A DNA stretch of 64,000 nucleotides from Litsea cubeba (lineage: Eukaryota; Streptophyta; Magnoliopsida; Laurales; Lauraceae). Where the stretch lies: positions 33,606,086 through 33,670,085 of the forward strand of contig CM022944.1 in the NCBI GenBank assembly GCA_012931725.1, in the 5' to 3' direction. The position numbers were made by a program, and so were the translations under genes. This document shows positions 11,255-22,469 of the stretch, piece by piece (the stretch's first letter is position 1; each line of letters starts with the position of its first letter). The notes under the pieces were generated by a model that worked only from the letters and a program-made list of their open reading frames with translations, did not search any database and was not told where the DNA came from.

Positions 11255-12690
11255 CTCCTGGTTTATCTCATTTTTGTAACAAAAACTCTTTTTTTTTGTA
11301 CCACATGTATTTTTTGGTACTTTCGTTTTTGTAGTGCTTATGAACACTTTTTTTTTGTATTCCCTACTTTTACTTAAATCTTTTTTTGTGACGAAAGCAA
11401 TTGCTAAATGGGAATGATTGTTTTGAAAATTTGATTAAAAGTTTGTCATTTCATGAAAATCTTTTGTCAAATGATTGTTTTGGCATGGGAGCCAGATTTT
11501 GGTTGCGGCATGAGAGCCAGATTTGGGTTTATGGTGTGGGAGCCAAGATTTTCTTTTTGGCACGAAAGTCAAGGTTTGTTTCTACCATGAGAGCCGATTT
11601 TGAATGAAAGCCGGACTTTGTGGCATTGATAGTCGGTTTATGGCATTGATAGCCGATTTTTTGAAAACCTAGTTTTGGTTTGTTGGCGTGAAAGCCAGGT
11701 TTTTGTGGCATTGATAGCCGATTTTGTGTGGCATTGATTGTGGCATTGATAGCCGATTTTTGGCATGAGAGCCAGGTTTGTGGGATTGATAGCCAATTTT
11801 TGTGGCATTTATAGCCGATCTTAGCATGAGAGTCAAGTTTTGGTGTCATTTATAGTCGCTTTTGGCATGAGAGCCAGGTTTTTGGTTTTAGAAAATGCAA
11901 GTATCGACTAAAAGTCGCCTTCCTGCTGAATGGTTTTGCAAGTATCGATGGAATGTCACATCCTTGCTCATTTGGTTGTATCGATGGAATGTCACCTCAT
12001 CGCGGATTTGGCTACAAGTATCGACTATGCGTCGCTTCCTTGCTTTTCAAAAATTTTATTTTTGCGGGTACTGACTTGATGTCGTTTCCCCACGATTTTT
12101 GGAATTTACAGTTTTACTCAAACCTTTTTGGGTTGTGGATCTCAACTGAAATGTTGTGTCTCAATGTTTTTGGGTTTTTTCGAACCTTTGAAATTTGGGT
12201 TGTGGATATCAACTGGAATGTTGCGTCTCCACAATTTTTGGATTTTGCAAGTATCGACGAACTGTCGCTTCCCTGTGATTTTAGAAGTGTCGAATGTGGT
12301 TCGCATTCTTTTGATTTGTGCGAGTATCGACTAAGCATCGCTTTTCCGCGGTTTTTGAAAAACCATTTTTTTTTTGTTTAAAGACACGAGGGTCGTAAGT
12401 TTTGACCTAAAACCATTTTGGCGGTAAAAGGTAGGGTGGAAATCCCTGAATCCGGATTTTGTTTCAAACCATGAATTTTGGGTTAAAGGATCAAAAATTT
12501 TGGTCAAGTCAGGGAGAGGCTCCTAAACTTGGATTTTTTTTTTAACAATGAAACGATGAAAGTAAGCATTGTTTTGAGTTTCTAGAAATTTCGACATTTG
12601 ATATGAAAATCCTAAAAAGAGTGGGTTTGACGAGCGAGTACTTTGAAATAGGCTTTGGCCATGCAGGCATTGCTCTTACCCAGTTGGGTA
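11255..12690. repeat. 3'-region tandem arrays of inner Tat
   Basis: Two repeat types follow the antisense gene. At about 11,480-11,880, 20-35 base units alternate GGCATTGATAGCCGATTTT and GGCATGAGAGCCAGGTTTT. At about 11,890-12,360, 55-65 base units contain AAGTATCGACTAAAAGTCGC-like motifs. The first type resembles LTR sequence at 1,087-1,190 (TTTATAGCCGATTTTTGGC). The remainder to 12,690 has no recognisable feature. Confidence 0.75.
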
Positions 12691-12695
12691 AGTCT

Positions 12696-14366
12696 TCAAG
12701 GATAGTACCGCTTCAAGAACTTGCCTTTGATAGGCAGCATACATCTGTCACCCTCCATGTTTAAGAGAGCATATGCGCCGTTGGATGAAACCTTGTTGAT
12801 GACTTAGGGTCCCTCCCATTTTGGCTCAAACTTGCCTTTGGACTTGTGAGCGAAGACCATTGGTCTTTTTACCTTAAGAATCAAGTCACCCTTTTTGTAG
12901 GCGCGTTGCCTGACCTTCTTGTCGAAAGATCCTGCCATGAGTACTTGGTAAAGTTCAATGCTTTGTCGTGCTTCGAGACATCTCTCGTCTAAATTGTCCA
13001 GCTCATTGAGTCGCAACTTCACATTGCTTTCTTGAGTCATGTCATGATACCCTTAGGGAAGGAATTTGTACTTCCAAGGGCATGACAGCTTCGCATCCAT
13101 AGACCAAGGAGAATGGTGTGCTATGGGTTGGTCCTCGAATGGTGGTCCGATAAGCTCACAAAGCTTCAGATAGTTTATCGCTCCAGTCTCTTTTGTGACT
13201 AGAGAGCATTTTCTTGAGGATTTTGCAGAGTGCTTGTTAAAGGCTTCTATTAATCCGTTTGCTGCCGGATTGTATGGAGTTGAAGGACAGCTTTGGATTT
13301 TAAATTTGTCGCAGAACCTGTAGAATCGATGATCCCGGAATTATGGTACGTTATCATGGACGAATCTTTTAGGTATGCCGAAATGAAAAACGATGTTGTT
13401 GTGCAGGAACTGAAGGACTGATGAGGTCTTCATTTCGTTGAGCGCAAATGCTTCTGACCGCTTGGAGAAATAATCCGCAGCGGCGAAGATGAAACGATGA
13501 CCTTTGCTTGAAGGGGGAGAAATAGGACCTATGATGTCCATACCCCAGGCTTCGAAAGGCCATGAGATCGCTGTAGGATGCAGCCATTCTAGAGGCATGT
13601 GAACATAATCTTCGTGAATTTGGCATTGTTGGCAGCGCTTAGCAAATCGTATTGCGTCAACTACAATGGTAGGCCAACTGTAACTTAACCTTTTTATCTG
13701 ATCGTAGAGACCAGCCTGATGGGCTCCACAAAGACCAGCATGAACTTCTTTGAGTGTTTCTTCAGCCTCTTGTTGCGACAAGCAGCGTAGAAGTACTTCG
13801 TTGAAGGATATGCTGTAAAGGATCTTTGAGGGCCCGTTTGGTAATTTGACTAGTAAAGTCAAGAAAAGTTAAGTCAATTTAAACATCACATCAAAATCAC
13901 TTTTTACCAAAACTCCCTCCATCTTTAAAAAAAAAAGTAAAAAAGCAACTACAATTATTAACTAGAAGACAAAAAAACTCCTTCTCCCATACAAAAAGTC
14001 AAAAATATTCCATTCCAAACAATTAAAAATAAAATACCATCATAACCCACTACATATTTTATTCATTCTTTTTTTTTTCACTTCACTTAACTTCACTTTA
14101 AGAGTAAAGTGCAAAACGGGCCCTGAAGGAATATCCAAATGAAAGTTTGGGACTCGCCTTTGAACGTATACCCGTTCTTTTGGATCTTCAGGTAGGATTC
14201 CAAACATAGTGTAATCAATGAACGGATCCCTCCAGTCACCGATTAGAGGTCTGAGGATATAAATCGGACTTCCGACCACTCGGTGGCATTCAACAACGGC
14301 TTGGTGTGTGTTAAGAGGAGGGAAGATTCTTTTCTCACACAATGTAATTTGCATGCTTTCCCCTTC
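12696..14366 (-). pseudogene. Tat integrase (inner element), interrupted by a MITE
   Basis: Integrase would insert element cDNA into host DNA. Read from the right, the N-terminal part (14,354-14,124) is cut by a 294-base MITE and continues at 13,829. Then come the zinc-binding H...H/CxxC region (HAGLCGAHQAG, RCQQCQIHEDY) and the catalytic core start (WPFEAWGMDIIGPISPPSSK). The core continues with DYFSKRSEAF and FGIPKRFVHDN. A decayed stretch (13,340-13,040) holds the region of the third acidic residue (STPYNPAANGLIEAFNK). The C-terminal GPY-like module (KGDLILKVKRP, KFEPKWEGP) is at 12,804-12,890 and the end (KFLKRYYP) at 12,696. Several stops and frameshifts make it inactive. Confidence 0.85.
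13830..14123. mobile_element. Tourist-like MITE (PIF/Harbinger type), 294 bp
   Basis: Terminal inverted repeats GGGCCCGTTTGG and CAAAACGGGCCC bound an A/T-rich, non-coding body. A 3-base duplication TGA flanks it (13,827-13,829 and 14,124-14,126). The GGGCCnGTTTGG terminus and 3-base duplication fit Tourist/PIF-Harbinger MITEs, though these usually duplicate TTA/TAA. The integrase reading resumes across it. Confidence 0.85.
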
Positions 14367-14924
14367 CTAGATCGCCATAGATGCGGCAAGTCCGGCTAGG
14401 GCATCTGCACGGATGTTTTCACCTCTACGAATGTGGGTGATGTGACAGATGTCAAACTTTTCCAGAAACGATTGTGCCTTGTTGTAGTAATGCAACAAAT
14501 CAGGCTTCCTGACTTCAAATTTCTGATTCACTGGTTGATGATCAGTTGAGAGTCCATAGACTTCCAACATGGTAATGCTGGACTCGATGGCGAGTTCCAA
14601 TCCTACGATCAGAGCTTGGTATTTAGCTGCATTGTTTGAGCATGGTTCCAGTAGGTTGGGGCTAAAAAAGAGGATTCCAACTCCCGAGATCAGCTATCTT
14701 TTTTTATTTGTCTTGGTTGCACCGTCAAAGTATACGTCCCAGGAGGCATTTGGTGAGGAAGTCTCCACGTTGTAGACTGGTTCGTCCGGGAGATCATCTC
14801 TGAGTGGTGAATCTTTAGGTAGTAGATTCTCTGCGAGAAAGTCCGCTAGAGCTTGGCCTTTGATTACTTTTTAGGGTACATACCTAATATCAAATTGTGA
14901 CAGAAGGATTGACCATTTTGCCAG
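14367..14924 (-). pseudogene. Second (archaeal-type) RNase H of inner Tat
   Basis: Tat elements carry an additional RNase H after the RT-linked one. Reading the minus strand gives WDVYFDGA near 14,735, AAKYQALIVGLELAIES near 14,600, and the tail ITHIRRGENIRADALAGLAA to 14,367. The middle aspartate region reads YGLSTDHQP (usually GDSQLV), so a catalytic position looks altered. A frame change and stops separate the blocks. Confidence 0.75.
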
Positions 14925-16349
14925 TCATGCATTGAGAGAACCTACTTTTGTAATAAGGACCTTCAAAAGGTTGATCCTCGAAACCAGGTAGATTGTGTTA
15001 GAAAGCAGGTAGTGACGTAGCTTTTGTACGGCGAACATCACTGCAAGGCATTCTTTTTCGACTAGAGAGTAGCGATGCTCTACACCTACCAGCATGCGGC
15101 TGAGGTAGTATAGAGCAGCTTCTTTTCTCTCATCATTTTCTTGTGCGAGTAGAGTGCCCAGAGAATGGTCGAGGGCTCTTGTGTACAAGATGAATGGTTT
15201 TCCAGAGGTAGGAGCAACTAACACTGGAGGTTTGGTCAAGTATGACTTGATATCTTGAAAGGCAGCTTCACAGTCAGCATCCCAAACAAAGTTTACACCT
15301 TTCTTCATCAACCGAGAGAATGGACGGCACTTTCCCGAAAGATTGGAGATGAACCGTCTGATGTATGCCAATCTTCCTTGAAGTCCTTTGAGTTCTCTCA
15401 AGGTTCTTGGAGAGGGCATTTCTAGAATAGCCTTGACTTTGATTGGGTTAAGTTCTATTCCAGCTTTCCGAACTAGGAATTCGAGGAACTTACCCGACGA
15501 GACGCCGAAGAAGCACTTCAGGGGATTCATCCGCAGTTTGTGTTTGCGAAGCCGAAGGAAGACTTCTCGAAGGTCTTTGAGATGATCTTCTTTTCTTTTG
15601 CTTTTGACGGCGAGGTCATCAACGTAACACTCAACCGTCTTGTGCTGCATATCTTGGGATATTTTCATCATAGCCCTCTGATATGTGGCACCAGCATTTT
15701 TCAGACCAAATGGCATGACAGTGTAGCAATACACGCCAAATGGAGTCCGAAATGAAGTGTGTTTTTATCTCCTGGATGCATCTTTATCTGATTGTAGCCA
15801 CAGAAGCCATCCATGAATGTCATTAGCTCAAATCCGCAGGTATTGTCAATCATCAGCTCCGGTATGGAGAGCGGAAATGCATCTTTAGGGCAAGCACTAT
15901 TCAGGTCTCTATAGTCAATACAGACTCTGATCTGCCTGTTTTTTTTTTTTTTTTTTTGTCATGGGGACAATGTTGGCCAACCATTCAGGATGCTATTCCT
16001 CTTAGATAAAGCCAACGCTTTTGAGCTTTTGAACTTGTTCAATTTTATCCATCACATTTGGACGGAATCTTCTTTGGCCTTGTTTGACAGGCTTGGTGTC
16101 TTCTTGAAGATTGAGCTTGTGGATTGCTACTTTGGGGTCTAAACCAGGCATTTCAGCATAAGACTATGCAAAGCAATCAACGAACTCATGAAGAAAAATG
16201 ATATACTTCGGTAACTCATCATCCTTTATATTCTTGCTTATGAATACAGGATGTGGGTCATCTAGTGTTCCCAAGTCTATCTTTTGAATAGGATCTTCTG
16301 TTGGAAGATTCGAAGGTGTTTCCTCCATAATATTTTCGGAGGCTTCCAA
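14925..16349 (-). pseudogene. Tat reverse transcriptase and RNase H (inner element)
   Basis: RT makes cDNA from element RNA and the linked RNase H removes the RNA. The RT start (16,349-15,735) is badly decayed: the KKDG block is replaced by a 19-base T run (15,939-15,957; lysine codons on the minus strand) and motif A is out of frame. From 15,734 the frame is open: VMPFGLKNAGATYQRAM, CYVDDLAVKS (the YxDD catalytic motif) and NPLKCFFGVSSGKFLEFLV. After these come LQGRLAYIRRFISNLSG and the RNase H part (LVAPTSGKPFILYT, ALYYLSRMLVGVEHRYS, KECLAVMFAVQKLRHYLL) to 14,925. Upstream, 16,349-16,164 is acidic linker. Confidence 0.85.
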
Positions 16350-19318
16350 CTCAAAGAAACCTTCAGGGGTTTCAAGGGCATTTTCAGACTAAGGCTTTGT
16401 TTGTTTCCATGGGTCTTCTTGATCGGTGATCTTCTCAAGGTTTGCTATGAGATGGTCCCAATCGCTTGTTGAAACATGATCGAAGTAATGTACTTCTTTT
16501 GGAGACGAGAGTTCTTCTGGGTCAGAATACCATATGTCTGTATTATCGGACAATTCCTCTTCATCATTAGAGAAATCATACTAATTGGATGAGCTTCCTG
16601 GATCTTTGTCAGGTGACTCTTCAAAGAGATATCTAGGGAGATCAATGTCTTCATGGACATGAGATGTTGAGGCTTGGTCGGCAAATTGACTTTTCAGCCT
16701 TTGTGTCAACTGTCTCAGAGGGATGTCGGGATCATATCCTAACCCATGTGAAGACTTTTCTACATGACCGTAGAGTCTCCGGTCTTGCAGCTGACTTTTG
16801 GTCAAGGCGGGGCCCATTGGCATGAGAATACCGTGGCCTTCTCCCAAACCGACTGGGTTTTGAGTGTCATAGCCTATTGTCTTCATAATAGCTTGTGCCA
16901 CAGGACTATATAGGGATAGCTGAGGCATACCTTCATTTTAGAAAGGTTCAAGCATGGAGTTTAATGAAGAAGCATCCGATCTATGGAAGAAGATCGGCCT
17001 TTCCTTTGTTGAAGTTGCCGGAACAACAAAGGAAGCAGACGTAGGATTTTCTACGTCAGCAGGTGTCTCCATTGGAGTAAGAGTAGGCTGAGCTTGTTGA
17101 GTGTCAGCTTGGCTTGCCGATGTGTCGTCTTCTGGCTCTGAATCCGAATCTGTGTCTTGCATGATAGACATGAAAGAGATAACAAATTTGCCCACAGGCT
17201 TTTGCTTTATCTTCTTCACTTTAGTTGTGATGACCAAAGGATTTGAAGGTTTGAGGGAGATGATGAAGGGAGGTTGACTGCTCTCTTCGGATTTGTCGGA
17301 GGGTTTATTTTTCTTTTGGTGATTGTTGAGGAACCTTGCCTTTATCTTTCTGGAGATTTTCGGCAAATGATGCTATTTCTTTCTCCTCTCCTTTTTCACC
17401 TTCATACATCTGAGAGTCTGCAAAGTGGACTTCTTTACCTTTGAAGGGTTTTCTTTCCGCAAACACTCGATGTATCATGCCGTCGTCGCCGACGAACTTG
17501 ATGCACTGATGTAGAGTTGAAGGGACAATACCATTCTCGTGTATCTAGGGCGTTTGAGAAGGATGGTGTAGCATGAAGGGGTTTTTATTACATATAGAGT
17601 GACCTCAGAGATAAGATCACCGATTTGCAACTTGAACCTGATTTTGTCGATAGGCCTTTGAGTGCTCCCATCGTATCCAAAGATAGATATAGATGTGTGG
17701 CTCAGCTTGCTGGGTGGGATGCCCAACTTTTCAAGAGCCAAAGTGGAGATGAGGTTGAGTGCAGAACCTGGGTCGATCTGAACTCTATGCATTGGCATTT
17801 CCTTGATGTACCCTGTGTAGTACAGGGGTCGGTTGTGCCTTGTTTCGCCAAGTAGGAGGTATTTCTTAGTGAAGGCGATGGTTACACTGGCTGCTTTTTG
17901 AACCGAGAGACATTCAATGCATGATCCCTCGTTTACTTCATTTATCCCTTTGAGGAAATTTTTTATTGTTTGACCCTGTAGGCCATTTCAATTTGGAGGA
18001 CTTGCAGGGCATGTCTGTCGACATCCTCATTCAGCATTTGTAATTTTGATATGAGATTATCACGACTGCGTGGAGACATTCGTAACGAGTCTAGGATGTG
18101 CAGTTGTGCAGGTATGTGCTTGAAGTGTTCAATCAAGTCATACTTGAAAGCCTCCTTGGGGCTTGCATGTTCATTATTGCTGCCTCTTGGGGCATTTACA
18201 ACATCCTTTCCTGAAGGATTTACATAAGAGAAGATTGGTTGTAATCTTTTGTGGTAGTCCTTGCCAGAGCGGGTGCCTCTACCAACTTCGAGAGCTTCTT
18301 GAGAAGGGTCTTCGTTTAGAAGATCACCTTCGGGATCAAGAGGTTGTCGCTTCTCATTTACTGGGGATGTATCTTCAGCAGAGTTTCCATCCTCAGTGAT
18401 TGTGTTGCACAGAGCATTTTTCGGGAACAAGTCCTGAACAACATCCAACAACTTTTCTTCCTTGCTGACCAATTCAACGTCCCAAGCATCAATAGCTGGG
18501 GCTTCTTCATGATGATCAATCGGGAAGGGCGTGAGTTCTGAAGTCACAGTCTCAGGAGACGAAGCCTGAGAGGGTGTCATCTCAGTGAAAGTCACTTGAG
18601 ACGAGGTAGCTCTAGAAGATATGGCGCCATACATGGTCAGAGAGTAAGTAATCTCACCAGACGAGGCTTCAAAAGAGCTATAATCCCGAATTATCACATT
18701 GCAGGCAGCTTTGATAGGAGACGCTACCAGAATGGACTGATGGGAGTTAGACTCATTCTCGGATGTAAGAGGATCATCGATCCAGTGGTTTTCCCCATTT
18801 TCAAGAGTTAAGGGAGGAGGTACCTGGTGGTCTTCAGGGACTTTCGGTTCTGGATTTTGATTGCGACGAAGCTCGTTGACACGATCTTGCTCTTGTTCTA
18901 GGGCAAAACACTGCAAGATCCTCGCATATTCTTCAAGAGCAGGTGTGAGAGCCAAATCTTCTTCTTCGTCTGCTCTTTGTGGTTCAACAGGGTTGGGTTC
19001 CACTGGAGCAATGGTGGGTGCTGGGTTAACAACATTTTCTTGAGCAGCATCTTGATCTTTTTCATCATCAGACCAGGATCCTTGTGGCTGTAGGGGGTTA
19101 TACCCGATTACTGGCATAAGGTGAGTTTTAGGAACCCATTCTTCATCGGAGAGGTATTCTCCTGTTTCAAGGGATTCCTCCCACTCGTCGGTGTCACTGG
19201 ATTCGTATCCATCAATGGAGAATCCAACTACCGAATTACAAGAGTATGATGCCCCATGTGTGGCTTCTTTTTTGAATTGAGGTGGCATGAAATCACTGAG
19301 AGTGAACTTTCTTACCAC
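16350..19318 (-). pseudogene. Tat linker, protease and G-patch (inner element)
   Basis: An acidic, low-conservation region (19,318-17,963) ends in KEAFKYDLIEHFKHIPAQLH, a segment conserved before Tat proteases. The protease follows in another frame: VQIDPGSALNLI at about 17,790 (D-P-G where most retropepsins have D-S/T-G) and TLYVIKTPSCYTILLKRPR at about 17,600. Downstream, 16,928-16,581 contains a G-patch-like stretch (AIMKTIGYDTQNPVGLGEGH). The outer Tat has the same order of protease then G-patch. At least two frame changes and several stops are present. Confidence 0.75.
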
Positions 19319-19396
19319 TTTTGAAGTCTTTGGAAAGGACTCTTTTGTTGCCTCTAGTGAAGCGATAGAGGAGGTCCCTGCCTTTTCATGAACTTC

Positions 19397-21306
19397 TTAT
19401 TTTGGTTGGGTCTTCTCATGCCGGTTGAGCTTGAGGAGATGTTTCCTAGCTTGCATTCGCTGTTGAGATGTCGGCTTTGTTTTCATAACCTCCCAGTTTT
19501 CATCTTCCAGGAGATCGGGATGTACCCATATGCATTGTCCATCTGGTGTCGGGTAAGGAACCAACACTTCAGACGCTTGAATTCTTTTTATCACCTTGAA
19601 GGAAGTAGTGATCTTCCTCATTGGTGATTTTGGTGTTTGTCCACATGACACCATGTTAACAGAGGAAGACCCATAGTTTTTGTCAAAGGTAATGACTCCG
19701 TTTTTTCATATCTCGTTTATCTTCTCTCTTACAACAAAGCATTGATTGAGAGGATGCGAGATCATCTGGTGTATGGACAGTACCGAGGATCGTTGGTTTT
19801 GCCAACATCTCCCGGTCTTTTGGGTTCAGGCAAGGTGAGCTTGCCGTTTTCCATGAGAGTCCCGAAGATTTCATCAACATCTTCATCAAACATGTATTTC
19901 TTTTCTACTCGCTCTTTGAAGGCATCTGATAGTTCAGGTCTCTTACCTGCAGCTTTGTTTTCAGCTTTCTTTGGTGGTTGAGGAGTTGACTTGGTTTGCT
20001 CATTGAGGACCTCTTTTTTCTTTAGTTTAGAGGTTGTAATGGCGGTTGGTTCATTCCTTGATGATTTCTGACTGTTGAGGTCTTTGATCACCATTTCAGC
20101 CTCCATGGAAACTTCTAGGAGTTCTTCTAGGTTTTTTGATTTGCTGCTGATGATCATGGAGCGGATCCTTGCTCTCATGTTGTTTCGGCAGATGTTGACC
20201 AGTGACGCTTGTGGCAGTACATCTAAGCATTTGTACGCCATTGCTTTCCACTTGTGAATGAAGTAGTATGTTGACTCATTCTCCCCCTGTTTTAGGCTGC
20301 AGAGCTGAGCCATAGTAGCGGGATGGTCCTCACCTTTGAAGTGAGTCAGGAAGCATGTCTCTAACATGGCCCAGTTTTGGATGGAGTCTTCCGGTAAAGT
20401 AGAGTACCAATCAAAGGCCTTACCTTTTAGTGTACTTGTAAAAAGGCATATCTTGAGTGCATCTTGATCCGTAAAAGCTCCTGTCAAGATTTTGTAGTGG
20501 ATGACGTGCTGTCTGGCTGATCCTTTCCTCGTATATGTTTGGAGAGTAGGATGCTTGAATTTTGTAGGGAACGGGACCGAGTCCATCCATAAGAGATATG
20601 GTGGCTTGATCCCATGTTCCTTAAGTATATCCTCTTTTTTTTTTGCTTTGGCGAGGATACTATCCACGTCCTTTTTGGTAAGGGCGCGTGACTCATTTTC
20701 TTCTCTATTTACCTCATCATCTTGAAGATTCAGAGGATGTTCATTGTTCGCCTGACTTTTAAAGGCAATGAGAAGGTTTTCCATCAGAGTTTCAATCCTT
20801 TGCTGGCCTTGTTCCAACTGCTGGATGCGTGTGAGAGCATCATCTTGAGGTAGATTGCGAGGTGGTGGCTTAGAATTTGTAGCCAAGACGTTCATCCCTC
20901 GAGACTCGAACGAAGAAATTGTCCTGGTGACTGAGCTGGAGCTCATTCTTTTTTATGAAGAGCTTGAGGAAGGATCACTCCGTCGTCCTTGGCTTGAAGG
21001 AGCAGGAGATTCTTGTGAATGTCTTCGCGTCCTAGAGACGCTGCGAGTCACTGGACGTTGGACATGGATTTTGGTTGCTGACTTTTGGTGTCTTCTGGTT
21101 TTTCCAACCATGTGGACAGTAGCAACTTGGTCGGGTCTTTCTTTTTCGACCCATTTGTGAAGACTTGAAGTGTAGGATGTTGGGTCCTTTGCTTCTCTAA
21201 TTTCTTTTGTCAATACGACGCGTGGTAGCATACACGACGAGCAATTTGAGCTTTCGTCAGCTTTAGCTGGGCTTTGACAATGAAGGATGTGCTCCCTCGA
21301 GCGCAA
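19397..21306 (-). pseudogene. Tat gag (inner element)
   Basis: Gag forms the particle that packages element RNA. The main open frame is 20,946-19,762; an in-frame upstream stretch rich in Arg, Ser and Pro (21,306-20,953) is separated by one TAA near 20,950 and is probably the real N-terminus. The capsid signature is FDWYSTLPEDSIQNWAMLET (about 20,410-20,350) with LCSLKQGENESTYYFIHKW after it. A cysteine-histidine motif YCPY...HP...C near 19,780-19,740 is split by a frameshift. The frame then continues 19,654-19,397. Coiled-coil-like residues lie in the first 60 positions of the main frame. Confidence 0.82.
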
Positions 21307-22300
21307 CAGCCGAGCCTATCTTCTTTGTAGCTAAGCATGGACAAGATCCGGACTCTGTCCTTTGCCTGTCGTAGCGAAGCTTTGAATTTTTCGAGTTTAG
21401 CCCCTTGTAGAGATGAAGGGTTGAGCTAAAGGATTGTAGGCCTAGGCAGGTGCTTGCAGAGGCCATGTGATGCATGATTTGATTTTTGGCTTGTAGGAAC
21501 AAGCCGGCTCATGCTAGGTTGACTTGGTTGTCAAGTGGGAGACGGGTCTCTCCTCTTTCATGTCGGCAAGAGGGTAGAACTGGTTCTCCTAGAGTGGGGC
21601 CAGGTATGCTGGCTTTGTGGATGTTTGAGACATTCTTTGTTTTGGCGAAGGTTTTGGGAACCAAGTCTTGGGATTGACCTGGTTGTTTGTGGGTTGAGGC
21701 TTCGCGGGGGTGCCGCGAGCTTCGGACTGCTTGACGCTCGCCTTTGGTGTCACAGTAGTGACACGTTGAGAGGCGTTTTTCTGCTTTTTGGCAGGCGCAA
21801 TTTCTTCTTTGGAAAGTGGGAATGGTCCAGCATCCCAAAGACGATAGTCCAAGGAGTCGAGGTCATTCCGGAGTTCAGAGAATTACCGAGAGAGGTGACG
21901 CTTCGACAGCTGACAGGGCGCTTATGAGTGCGCATGTTTTGCTTTTGTTGAAGCATGAGTTAGTGCTTGTTCTCATCGAAAGTAATGGTTAAAGAAGTTG
22001 TTATTGTTAGTTTCGAAAATTTTTTGAAACAAGACCATATCCATTAGTAATCACAATAACATTATGATCATAAATGGGAAAAACTATGATTTTCTCTTTT
22101 CAAATCGCTCGAGGGACATAGTCCGACCCAAGTGACATAAAGAAGGAAAAAAGCCATAGATGGTACAATTGTTCTGATTGCAAGAATGATGAGCCCAGAA
22201 TGAGCATTCCAGTGACTGCCAGAAGCACTTGTAAACCTAAATTCGACTTATCGAGAACCAGGGCTTGCTCGAGGTAAGACGAATAAAAGATTGGAGTTAC
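21307..22300 (-). other. Gag leader of inner Tat, left part
   Basis: The minus strand of 21,852-21,589 could encode a Lys/Pro/Thr-rich low-complexity stretch; I cannot tell whether it belongs to Gag. Nothing else is recognisable here. Confidence 0.4.
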
Positions 22301-22302
22301 AA

Positions 22303-22445
22303 ATGTGTCGGTTGTGAATATAGTAGACCCTAAAAGGGTGTACGAGTACCTCTAGGCACAAATATTGGAGAGAACAAGAGTGTCGGTCGCGAATATAGTA
22401 GACCTAAAAAGGGTGTACTAGTACCGCTAGGCACAAATGTTGGAA
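22303..22445. repeat. Two-copy tandem repeat, about 76 bp
   Basis: GAATATAGTAGACC...AAGGGTGTAC...AGTACC...CTAGGCACAAAT occurs at about 22,304-22,379 and again at 22,380-22,442 with few differences, in the gag leader. Confidence 0.75.
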
Positions 22446-22469
22446 ATCGCATCCATGAGATGGGATTAT

